From the NCBI GenBank assembly GCA_947846985.1, contig CANTUZ010000001.1:38836727-38900726 (forward strand): a DNA stretch of 64,000 bases, read 5' to 3'. The translations under genes and the position numbers were made by a program. The notes beneath the pieces are model-generated. The model was given only the letters and a program-made list of their open reading frames with translations. It ran no database searches and was not told where the DNA came from. Source of the DNA: Fratercula arctica (Eukaryota > Chordata > Aves > Charadriiformes > Alcidae). Shown here piece by piece: positions 1-8,581 of this stretch (the stretch's first letter is position 1; every line of letters starts with the position of its first letter).

Positions 1-60
1 TCCCTACCTTTGAGCGAGCTGTGGGATATGTGAAAAGATTTTAGCTGACTTTCAGGTGAG

Positions 61-904
61 CACATTGTCACCTGGCTGCTCCGGTGCTGGGATAACGGGG
101 TCAATAGCCTGAAATTAGAGGGTAGGGAAGCCAGGCAGCTGGGATCCCTGTCTAGGGAAGGCGGCATTGACAAGGCAATTGGAAAGAAGACCCAAGCCCT
201 CAGCCTCTTGAAAAGACTCCTGTCAGGCATGAGTGAAAGGTACCCCTTCAGTGAAGATGTTGTATGTCACCCAAGGAAGTGGACTACCATGCAAAGAGGC
301 AACCAGTACCTGAGAGAATTAGCCGTGCAGGAGATGATTTATTATGACTTGGAAAATGCGGTTACCCACAGACTCCAGTGAGGTCCAATGCACAAGGCCC
401 ATGTGGTGGAAGTTTTTATGGAGCGCACCATCATCATATGCCAAGTCATTGGCAGTAATGGAATGGAAAGGTGAGGAGGGACCAACAGTGGATGAGGTGG
501 CTGTCTGGCTCCGGCGATATGAAGAAAGTCTCTCTTCCCCCCTTGTCTCAGCTGTGGAGCAACTGTCCTGGAAGGTCCAGCAACTTGAAGAGAATATATC
601 CTACTCCCCACCTGTACGGGCTAGCATCTCAGCTATTGGGAGCACGTGTTTCCACACTCAAGAGAGAGACTACAGAGGGTACACACCACGAGGCACTCTG
701 TGGTTCTACCTGCGTGACCGCGAAGAGGACATAAGGAAGTGGGACGGACAACCTACTTCGATCCTGTGGACACTGGTACAGGAATTGCAAGGAACAACAA
801 CTACAAAAGGGGATCCCTCCAGGAGAATTGTCGCTCCGGTTTCCAGTGGGCAGTTCCCCAGACAGAGCAGAACACCTGCTATTGCTTCTGATCCTCTTGA
901 AGGA
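61..904 (+). pseudogene. ERV gag remnant, frameshifted
   Basis: A gag-like reading frame runs in frame 1 from about 61 to a TGA at 379-381, then continues in frame 2 (open from 344) up to the CR1 junction near 905. A frameshift therefore falls at about 345-380. An upstream in-frame stop (31-33) shows the 5' part is also broken. The frame 2 part is rich in charged and aromatic residues (for example VWLRRYEESL and RGTLWFYLRDREED) and has no enzyme motif. It is called gag from its position just upstream of the protease and its matching strand. Gag would form the virion core. The matrix/capsid boundary cannot be placed, and no zinc knuckle is evident before the CR1 insertion. Confidence 0.6.
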
Positions 905-1846
905 AGGTCAGAGGCCATCTTGGGTTTTTGGAGGCCGTCTTTGGTTTAGTGATCATGAAATGGTCAAGTTTTCAATTCGTAGTGATGTAAGGAGGGGGAT
1001 TAGCAAAACCTCCACCTTGGACTTTCGGAGGCCGGACTCTAGCCTGTTCAGAACAATGGTTGAGAGAGTCCCTTGGGAGGTAGTCCTGAAGGGCAAAGGG
1101 GTCCAGGAAGGCTGGACACTCTTCAAGAAGGAAATCTTAAAGGCCCAGGAGTAGGCTGTCCCCAAGTGTCCCAAGATTAAAGGGCGGGGAAAATGGCCAG
1201 TCTGGATGAACAAGGAACTTTTGATGGGACTTAGGAATAAAAGGAGGGTTAGAAAATAACGTGGCCAGCAGGAGTAGGGAAGTGATCATGTCTCTGTCCT
1301 TGGCACTGGTGAGGCCTCACCTCAAGTACTATGTTCAGTTCTGGGCCCCTCTGTACAAGAGGGACATTGAAGTGCTGGAGCGTGTCCAGAGGAGAGCTAC
1401 CAAGCTGGTGAGGGGTCTGGAGACCAAGTCATATGAGGAGAGGCTGAGGGAACTGGGCATGTTTAGTTTGGAGAAGAGGAGGCTGAGGGGGGACCTCATT
1501 GCCCTCTACAACTACCTGAAAGGAGGTTGCAGAGAGGTGGGTGCTGGCCCCTTCTCCCAAGTGAATAATGACAGGAGCAGAGGAAATGGTGTGAAGTTGC
1601 GGCAGGGGAGGTTTAGATTAAATATTAGGAAGAATGACTTTATGGAAAGAGTGGTCAGGCACTGGAACAGCCTGCCCAGGGAGTTGGTTGAGTCACCATC
1701 CCTAGACGTATTTAAAAAACATGTAGATTTGGCACTTCAGGGCATGCTCTAGTGGCAGAGACTGTAGGGGTTTTTTTTGGTGTGTGTATGGTTGGACTCG
1801 ATGATCTCTAAGGTCCTTTCCAACCATGAAGATTCTATGATTCTAA
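905..1846 (+). mobile_element. CR1 LINE, internally deleted, inserted in the ERV
   Basis: A CR1 non-LTR retrotransposon fragment in sense orientation. The left part (about 905-1230) encodes the end of the endonuclease domain and the linker after it (SDHEMVKFSI, WTLFKKEILKAQE). At about 1230-1260 it jumps directly to the C-terminal part of ORF2 ([26 protein letters not shown]), so the reverse-transcriptase core is missing. The 3' UTR carries the GTTGGACTCGATGATCTCTA block and ends in the octamer tail at 1831-1846. ERV gag precedes it and ERV protease follows it, so it is a younger insertion. The left boundary is accurate to roughly 20 bases. Confidence 0.88.
1261..1752 (+). pseudogene. CR1 ORF2 C-terminal fragment
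   Basis: An open frame of about 163 codons encodes the C-terminal region of the CR1 ORF2 polyprotein, downstream of the RT palm. Recognisable blocks in order are [13 protein letters not shown], a [12 protein letters not shown] block, [20 protein letters not shown] and the terminal [15 protein letters not shown]. The complete protein also has an N-terminal endonuclease and an RT core; both active sites are missing here, so no enzyme can be made. The first ATG-like position is arbitrary because the fragment has lost its real start. It ends with TAG shortly before the 3' UTR, as usual for CR1. Few disabling changes suggest the insertion is younger than the surrounding ERV. Confidence 0.82.
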
Positions 1847-1924
1847 AGAACTTCCAGGTCATTTCTGCAAGAAGCGAGTAACGGATATTATGACCAGTAT
1901 TAGAGGGGCACTGCCTCCGACCAG

Positions 1925-2413
1925 GTGGAGGAAAGGGACAACCGGGTTTATTGGACAGTGTGGATTCGATGGCCTGGCACATCAGACCCACAGGACTATA
2001 AGGCTCTAGTGGACATGGGTTCACAGTGCACCCTAATACCATCAAGCTATAGAAGGGCAGAACCCATTTGTATTTCTGGGGTCACAGGGGGATCCCAAGA
2101 GTTGACTGTATTGGAGGCTGAAGTGAGCCTAACTGGGAATGAGCGGCAAAAGCATCCCATTGTAAGTGGCCCAGAGGCTCCATGCATCCTTGGTATAGAT
2201 TACCTCAGGAGAGGGTATTTTAAGGACCCAAAAGGGAACCATTGGGCCTTTGGCATAGCTGCCTTGGAGATAAAGGAAGTTAAACAGTTGTCTACCTTGC
2301 CTGGTCTCTCGGAGGACTCTTCTGTTGTGGGGTTGTTGAGGGTCGAAGAACAGCAGGTGCCGATTGCTACCACAACGGTGCATCGGCGGCAATATCGCAC
2401 TGAGACTCTCTGA
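1925..2413 (+). pseudogene. ERV aspartic protease remnant (active site altered)
   Basis: The frame 2 stretch encodes a retropepsin-like protease, the enzyme that cuts Gag-Pol. The flap and core are recognisable: YKALVDMGSQCTLIPSS holds the catalytic loop and ILGIDYL the later conserved Gly-Ile-Asp block. The catalytic triad Asp-Thr-Gly reads Asp-Met-Gly at 2012-2020, a one-base ACG to ATG change expected to inactivate it. The first Met is not a real start, since in ERVs the protease is made by read-through or frameshift from gag; here the CR1 insertion cuts that link. The frame ends at a TGA (2411-2413), and RT resumes in frame 1. Confidence 0.82.
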
Positions 2414-2415
2414 TT

Positions 2416-3106
2416 CCCATCCATAAACTGATTTGTCAACTAGAGGTTTAAGGAGTGATCAGTAAGATTCGCTCGCCTTTTAACAGTCCTATATGGCCGG
2501 TGCGAAAATTCAATGGAGAGTGGAGGCTAACTGTAGAATATCATGGCCTGAATGAAGCCACACCACCGCTGAGCGCTGCCGTGCCGGACATGCTAGAACT
2601 CCAGTATGAACTGGAGTCCAAGGCAGCCAAGTGGCATGCCACGACTGATACAGCGAATGCATTTTTCCCAATCCCTTTGGCAGCAGAGTGCAGGCCACAG
2701 TTTGCTTTCACTTGGAGGGGCATCCAGTACACCTGGAATTGACTGCCCCAGGGGTGGAAACACAGCCCCACCATTTGCCATGGACTGATCCAGACCTCAC
2801 TAGAATAGGGTGAAGCTCTGGAACATCTGCAATACATTGATGACATCATCGTATGGGGCAACACAGCAGAAGTAGTGTTTGAGAAAGGGAGTAAAGTAGT
2901 CTGAACCCTTCTGAAAGCTGGTTTTGCCATAAAACGAAGTAAGGTCAAGGGACCTGCACAGGAGATCCAGTTTTTAGGAATAAAATGGCAAGATGGATGC
3001 TGTCAGATCCCAGTGGATGTGATCAACAAAATAGCAGCTATGTCTCCACCAACTAGCAAAAAGGAAACACAAGCTTTCTTAGGCATTGTGGGTTTTTGGA
3101 GAATGC
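2416..3106 (+). pseudogene. ERV reverse transcriptase remnant
   Basis: Frame 1 encodes the retroviral reverse transcriptase fingers and palm. Visible motifs are SPIWPVRKFNGEWRLTVEYH near the start, the first catalytic Asp at 2647-2649 (TDTANAFF), the LPQGW block just after 2742, and the YIDD catalytic box at 2833-2844. All three catalytic aspartates remain. Stops at 2449 (TAA), 2740 (TGA), 2806 (TAG) and 2902 (TGA) break the frame, and a frameshift near 3100 moves the thumb/connection region to frame 2. In a live element RT copies the genomic RNA; this copy cannot. The YIDD box with VWG after it supports a vertebrate ERV rather than a LINE. Confidence 0.9.
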
Positions 3107-4190
3107 AGTCTGATTGTAAGCCCTCTGTATCAAGTAACCCGGAAGAAGAATGATTTTAAATGGGGTCCTGAGCAACAGCAAGCTTTTGAACAAATCAAAC
3201 AGGAAATAGTCCATGCAGTGGCCCTGGGGCCAGTCCGGGCAGGACAAGATGTTAAAAATGTGGTCTACATCAGAGCCGAGGAGAATGGCCCTACCTGGAG
3301 CCTCTGGCAGAAAGCATCAGGGGAGACGTGAGGTCAACCCCTAAGGTTTTGGAGTCAGGGATACAGAGGATCCGAAGCCCGCTACATTCCAACGGAAAAA
3401 GAGATATTGGCAGCATATGAAGGGGTTCAAACTGCTTCGGAGGTGGTTTGTACAGAAGTGCAGCTCCTCTTAGCACCTCGACTGCCCGTTCTGGGTTGGA
3501 TGTTCAAAGAAAGGGTCCCCACCACCCACCACGCATCATGTAACTGATGCTACATGGAGTAAGTGGATTGCACTGACCACACAGCGAACTCGAATGGGAA
3601 ACCCCAGTTGCACAGGAATTTTGGAAGTCATCATGGACTGGCCAGAAGGCAAGGATTTCAGAATGCCACCAGAGGAGGAGGTGACGCGTGCGAAAGAGGC
3701 CCCACCATATAATAAGCTGCCAGAAAATGAGAAGAAATATGCCCTGTTCACTGATGGGTCCTGTCGGATTGTGGGAAAGCATCGAAAGTGGAAGGCTGCT
3801 GTGTGGAGTCCTACATGACAAGTTGCAGAAGCCAGTGAAGGACAAGGTGAATCGAGCCAGTTTGCAGAGGTGAAAGCCATTCAGCTGGCTTTGGACATTG
3901 TTGAGCGAGAAAAATGGCCAGTACTTTATCTCTACACTGATTCATGGATGGTGGCAAATACTCTCTGGGGGTGGTTACAGCAGTGGAAGCAGGGCAACCG
4001 GCAGCGCAGAGGCAAACCCATCTGGGCTGCTGAACTGTGGCAAGATATTGCTGCCCGGATAGAGAATCTGGTTGTGAAAGTACACCACGTAGATGCCCAT
4101 GTACCCAAGAACAGGGCCACTGAGGAACATCAGAACAACCAGCAGGTGGATCAGGCTGCTAGGATTGAAGTGGGTCAGGTAGATCTGGAC
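3107..4190 (+). pseudogene. ERV RT connection and RNase H remnant
   Basis: The connection region runs in frame 2 from about 3107, passes a TGA at 3329-3331 and stops near 3545, where the sequence shifts to frame 3. RNase H follows in frame 3. Its four acidic residues are all visible: Asp 3753-3755 (LFTDGS), Glu 3867-3869 (FAEVKA), Asp 3939-3941 (YTDSW) and Asp 4092-4094 (HVDAH). One TGA at 3816-3818 interrupts it. RNase H removes the RNA strand during reverse transcription. The order RT, connection, RNase H, integrase is canonical for retroviral pol. The full acidic set suggests the decay is neutral and moderate in age. Confidence 0.87.
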
Positions 4191-5079
4191 TGGCAACATA
4201 AGGGTGAACTATTCGTAGCTCGGTGGTCCCATGACACCTCAGGCCACCAAGGAAGAGATGCTACATATAGATGGGCTCGTGACCGAGTGGTGGACTTGAC
4301 CATGGACACTATTGCACAGGTCATCCATTGACTGTGAGACATGCGCTGCAATCAAGAAATCCAAGCAGTTAAAGCCTCTTTCATATGGAGGACGATGGTT
4401 GAAATATAAATATGGGGAGGCCTGGCAGATTGATTATATCACACTGCCATGAACCCGTCAAGGCAAGCGCTATGTGCTCACAATGGTGGAAGCAACCACT
4501 GGATGGCTGGAAACATATCCTGTGCCCCATGCCACTGCCTGGAATACTATCCTGGGCCTTGAAAAGCAAGTCCTATGGCGACATGGTACCCTAGAGAGAA
4601 TTGAGCCGGACAACGGGACTCATTTCCAAAACAGCCTCATAGACACCTGGGCCAAAGAGCATGGCATTGAGTGGGTATATCACATCCCCTATAACGCACC
4701 AGTCTCTGGGAAGACAGAATGATACAATAGACTGTTAGAAAATACACTGAGAGCAATGGGTGGTGGGACCTTAAAACACTGGGATGCACATTCAGCAAAG
4801 GCTACCTGGCTAGTTAACACCAGAGGATCTACCAATAGAGCTGGCCCTGCCCAATCAAAACTTCCACGTACTGTAGAAGGGGATAAAGTCCCCGTAGTGC
4901 ACATGAAGAATATGTTAGGGAAGACAGTCTGGGTTAGTCCTGCCTCAGGCAAAGGCAAACCCATCTGTCACATTGCTTTTGCCCAAGGACCTGGATGCAC
5001 TTGGTGGGTGATGCGAAAGGATGGGGAGGTGTGATGTGTACCTCATGGGGATCTGATTTTGGGTGAGAATAGACAATGA
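4191..5079 (+). pseudogene. ERV integrase remnant
   Basis: Integrase spans the end of frame 3 and, after a frameshift near 4328, frame 1. The N-terminal zinc-binding HHCC set is visible: His 4230-4232, His 4245-4247, Cys 4333-4335 and Cys 4342-4344. The D,D-35-E core is intact: Asp 4432-4434 (WQIDY), Asp 4609-4611 (PDNGTHF) and Glu 4717-4719, with exactly 35 residues between the last two. TGA stops occur at 4450, 4720 and 5032. The C-terminal region (GKTVWVSPASGKGKP and TWWVMRKDGEV) is a DNA-binding tail. Integrase would insert viral DNA into the host genome. The frame closes at 5077-5079 with no env behind it. Confidence 0.88.
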
Positions 5080-5586
5080 ATCAAATGGTATGATGTTAAT
5101 TGCTAAGTAACCCTGTCACTGTATGTCCTCATTACTACAATTGCTATCAGTTGTACTACAGTAAGAATCACCCAAATTAAGGACAGATGGACTTTGATGA
5201 AAAAATGAATAAAGTGCAGCGGTGATAGGATCAGAACTGACTTCAGCAGCTGTCGCCCAGCAACTTCCTCAAGATCTACATCTTCAACTGATGGACTGTG
5301 GGCATGAGCCACACTGAGTACACCAGCCACAAGCTCCAAAAATACAGCATGCAACAGTCCAGCACCACACACCATCTCACCTGCCCTGAGAGACTGTTCT
5401 AACAGATGGAGCCCAAAGCCATGGATTAAATAAACTCAACGGACATTTTGGAGGGATGACCCATAGACTAAGGGCATTATATCTGTATGAATATGTATGT
5501 ACATACATATATATGTATGACAGGGGAAAGTGGTGGCAATTCATTGGACACTTTAAGATCTGGGCGTGGCATAGATGGTATGGAAT
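5080..5586 (+). other. ERV 3' internal non-coding segment
   Basis: Between the integrase end and the 3' LTR I see no open frame of useful length on the sense strand, no signal peptide, no transmembrane helix and no furin-like site, so no env remnant is supported. The segment includes an AT-rich near-palindrome at about 5486-5519 (alternating ATGTATGTACAT units) and an AATAAA at 5584-5589 just upstream of the LTR. Confidence 0.6.
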
Positions 5587-5599
5587 AAAGGGTGGATAA
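5587..5599 (+). promoter_or_regulatory. Polypurine tract of the ERV
   Basis: The purine-rich run AAAGGGTGGA lies directly before the LTR start, separated by TAA. In retroviruses this tract primes plus-strand DNA synthesis, and its position sets the LTR boundary at 5600. Confidence 0.55.
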
Positions 5600-5923
5600 T
5601 GTCCTGGTTCTGGCAGGGATAGGGTTAATTCTCTCCAGGCTCCGGCAGGGACACAGGTATTCCATCCCATGTGAGCCATGCATGGGCTGGGGTGTCCTGG
5701 GTCCGGTCAGTGAGCAGCGATGAGCAGCAGTTCCATAATCATGTTTGTATATTCCTCTACCTGTGGTATTGCTGCTGTTTTCTTGTTCCTTTTGCTGTTG
5801 TGTTAAATTGTCTTTATCTCAACCCATGAGTTTTGCCTTTTTCTTCCGATTCTTTCACGTACTGGGAAAGCTCAAGAGAGCGGCACATGGTTCTTTGTTG
5901 CTGTCTGAGACCAAACCACGACA
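5600..5923 (+). mobile_element. 3' LTR of the ERVL-like provirus
   Basis: The LTR starts TGTCCTGGTTCTGGCAGGGA directly after the polypurine tract and ends ACCAAACCACGACA, giving the required TG...CA ends. The U5-side block TTATCTCAACCCATGAGTTT is present at about 5815. At 324 bases it is short compared with the other LTRs of this type in the window (about 471 bases at 17760-18230, itself truncated at its 5' side), and I see no clear TATA box, so part of U3/R has probably been deleted. The partner 5' LTR and the target-site duplication lie outside the window. Confidence 0.82.
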
Positions 5924-6995
5924 AGAGTCTTGAGGGGTTGGAAATTAAAACAGACAGCTTACATCATGCCGTTCTTGAACAAAATATTATATCGTGTCTT
6001 TATAGGGAGAAAAACAAACAAACTAAAAAACATGGACTTGAAATCTTGAAAATGACACCTTTTACTTCCTGTAACTGCCAACTTTAAATGTTGTTCATAG
6101 AATTGTCTTCTATACTTTCAGGGTGAATATCATGGTCAAAGCGATGAAAAAAAAAAAAAAAGGCAACAAAAAACCACCAAACCAATACAAGATAACATGG
6201 TGCCTCTTCCTTTGGATGTTGCTATTGTTGCCAAATTGTGCTGTCCAAACCAAATGTTGCTGTGATTACTTATGGTACTATCAGTGTAAAAAGTCCTACC
6301 AGTTTTCTTTGTATCAACTAAACGTTTGTGGCGACTGACTGTTACTTTGTTTTGCATTCTTACCACACTATTTAAGCTCATATAATGTCCTGTGTATTTT
6401 ACATAAATACTTATTACAATTTTTTCCCACACTGTATTTCAATTTGTCTTGTTTGTTTGTTTGATTGATTGGGCTTTTTTTTTTTTTTTTTTGTCTTTTT
6501 TGTTATTATTTCATCTAAATGGTGCAAGAATTTGATTCTTGAATTACTAAATCTGACGAGGTTTCCACTTTACAAAGGAATCAGCACGCAGACAGAATCC
6601 TCACCGTTCCTTTTGCAAAGTTATAGGTGTGCTGTATGTCCTTAGGACTACATAGACAATAGTAAAAAAAAAAAAAAAAATAAAAAAAAAATAAAATCCA
6701 TTGTGTATATACATCTCTACTGTCTTGATTTCAGCTTTCACTGGATCACAATCAGGAAGCAGTACTTTGCATCATCTTTTTGCTTTTTGTCTGTAATAGC
6801 ACTGTAGATACAAAATGACAAAAGGAAACAAAAGAAGAATTGCCATGATTACACTATTCATAACTTCAGCAGCATCTATAAACTTCATAATACTTGATGT
6901 CTAAAACCATTAAAACCATTTCAAGTTAGCTTGGGGGTTTTTTTTGGTGTTTTTTTTTTTTTTTTCTTAGACTTCATTCCTCATTCTTGTCTTTG

Positions 6996-7026
<31 letters not shown>

Positions 7027-8385
7027 CTTTTGACCCTTCTATGTTTTCTACCTGGTTTTACTTACTTACTTTGTCCTTAGCTTTTATTTGTTGGCCTTCT
7101 CTGCTTCTATATATTTTTTGTATTGTTTCTGTCATCTCTTGCCCTTGTTATTGCAACCTTGTCCATTCCACCTTGCTCACCATACACCTCTGTACAGAGG
7201 ATTTTTCATATTTCTCTAGTGCCTTCCTCTTATTTTCTGTATAAAAGTAAAGTTTTTGTTCAGTGTGCATCGGATATGCAAAAACTACTGATTCATTATC
7301 TTCTTTTTCTTTTATCTTGGTAGAACTGGTTTCCTCTTTGGTTTCCTTCACCCAGTGTTATCTCTATGTATTTTTCTAGTTAGCTACTGTGACTAGTCAA
7401 CTAGACTACTTGACTAGGTTCTGCTGACCTCTTGGGGCTCTGAGAGATTCATGAAGAAGGTTACAAAACTTGTTCCACAGTTGTCTGGCAACCCAAATTG
7501 CTAGTCATGCTTAAATCACAGATTGCTCTGGAAGCATCGGATTCAATTAAAATGAACACATGTGCAACAATTTAGTAGTCTGTGCACTTTGTCCAGAAAT
7601 AGAACTCTTGGGGTGGGATTCAGTTGCCTAAACACAGGACTTGAGAGATAGTTGAGATTTCCTACAGTACTCTGTATTGATGGAGGCTATTCCACCAGGG
7701 CACAGGTCTCCTATAGACTCTCTAGCGTATCTCCTAGACCCAAATGGTTGTCTCAGACCAGCATAGGACATCTTAAGAAACACCAGAAATCCATTTTGAG
7801 AGAAAATATAGATCCTTCTCTCTAAATGGATCATGTTATGAATTCAGATAATGCTGTCCAAGCACCCACAGAACAAGTGTCTACGTGTGAGCAGCATCCA
7901 GACTCCCTCAGTAGTAAATGGAAATTTAGTCAATACTTTTCATGGAGACAAGCAAGATATTCAAGCTGTCCAAATGCAGAGACTTAAAATTCTCAGCTGA
8001 ACAGTTCCCTTGACCCCACAGACCATATTGCTTGGGGGCTTCAGCTCTGCAGTGACACAGTTTCAGCTGTACCAATCCATGTGGCTGGAGGCATGCTAAG
8101 TTCCAGAGCGTTGGTATTGTTGGTAATGAGTTGCAAACTAGGATCTAAACTATCTATGACTCTGAATGTGAGTTCTTTTCCTGCTGATGGATGCCACTGC
8201 CTTTCTAAAAACTGAAGTAATGTATCAATGATCCTGAAGGCTTTATATATCTAGAGATACCTGCCAAAAATAACAGGGGGTTATCTAATGAGATAGCTGT
8301 CAGTTGTCATAGGTTTGGGAGCAAAACTGTACTTGGACATCTACATTGCACCTAGTTCTGTTTTACACACCAAGTATACCATCTT
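5924..8385. other. Intergenic AT-rich DNA with homopolymer tracts
   Basis: No gene is supported. The stretch holds A or T runs at 6147-6161, 6475-6492, 6664-6691 and 6950-6965 and a TTTTG repeat at 6992-7026. About 7610-7850 is more complex sequence and could be an old interspersed repeat, but I cannot name it. ORFs here come from T-rich low-complexity DNA. Confidence 0.6.
6992..7026 (+). repeat. TTTTG microsatellite
   Basis: About seven tandem TTTTG units followed by a T run. Similar TTTTG/CAAAA tracts recur elsewhere in the window on either strand. Confidence 0.9.
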
Positions 8386-8581
8386 CTTTACTTTGAGGGT
8401 GGCAGAGCACTGGAACAGGCTGCCCAGAGAAGTGGTGGAGTCTCCATCTCTGGAGACATTCAAAACCCTCCTGGACACATTCCTGTGCAACCTGCTCTAG
8501 GTGACCCTGCTTTGACAGGGGGCTTGGACTAGATGAGCTCCAGAGGTCCCTTCCAACCTCTGTCATTCTGTAATTCTGTGA
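8386..8581 (+). mobile_element. CR1 LINE 3' end
   Basis: A strongly 5'-truncated CR1. It keeps the last ORF2 codons (VAEHWNRLPREVVESPSLETFK, reading from a TTTGAGGGTGG start), the stop, a CCCTG/CAGGG stem-loop at 8505-8520, the block GGACTAGATGAGCTCCAGAGG and an ATTCTGT-type octamer tail. It falls in the subfamily with GTGACCCTGC before the hairpin, distinct from the copies at 27305, 34200 and 63050. Confidence 0.92.

Larger units (their letters stand above)
1..5923 (+). mobile_element. Decayed ERVL-like endogenous retrovirus, 3' portion
   Basis: This is the left-truncated (by the window edge) remnant of an avian endogenous retrovirus in sense orientation. In order it shows a gag-like segment, an aspartic protease, reverse transcriptase, RNase H, integrase, a non-coding segment and one 3' LTR. 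No env frame lies between integrase and the LTR, which fits the env-less ERVL group. The 5' LTR and primer binding site would lie left of base 1. Pol is spread over all three frames with several stop codons, so no product is expected. A CR1 LINE sits inside it at about 905-1846 and must have arrived later. ERVL affinity is judged from domain order, the lack of env and the LTR ends; a search against avian repeat libraries would settle the family. Confidence 0.88.

Noticed and set aside
342..611. Minus-strand frame across gag
   Set aside because: It is a shadow of the plus-strand ERV gag frame and has no independent support.
5080..5599. Possible env gene after integrase
   Set aside because: No hydrophobic signal or membrane segment, no cleavage site and no long sense frame; consistent with an env-less ERVL.
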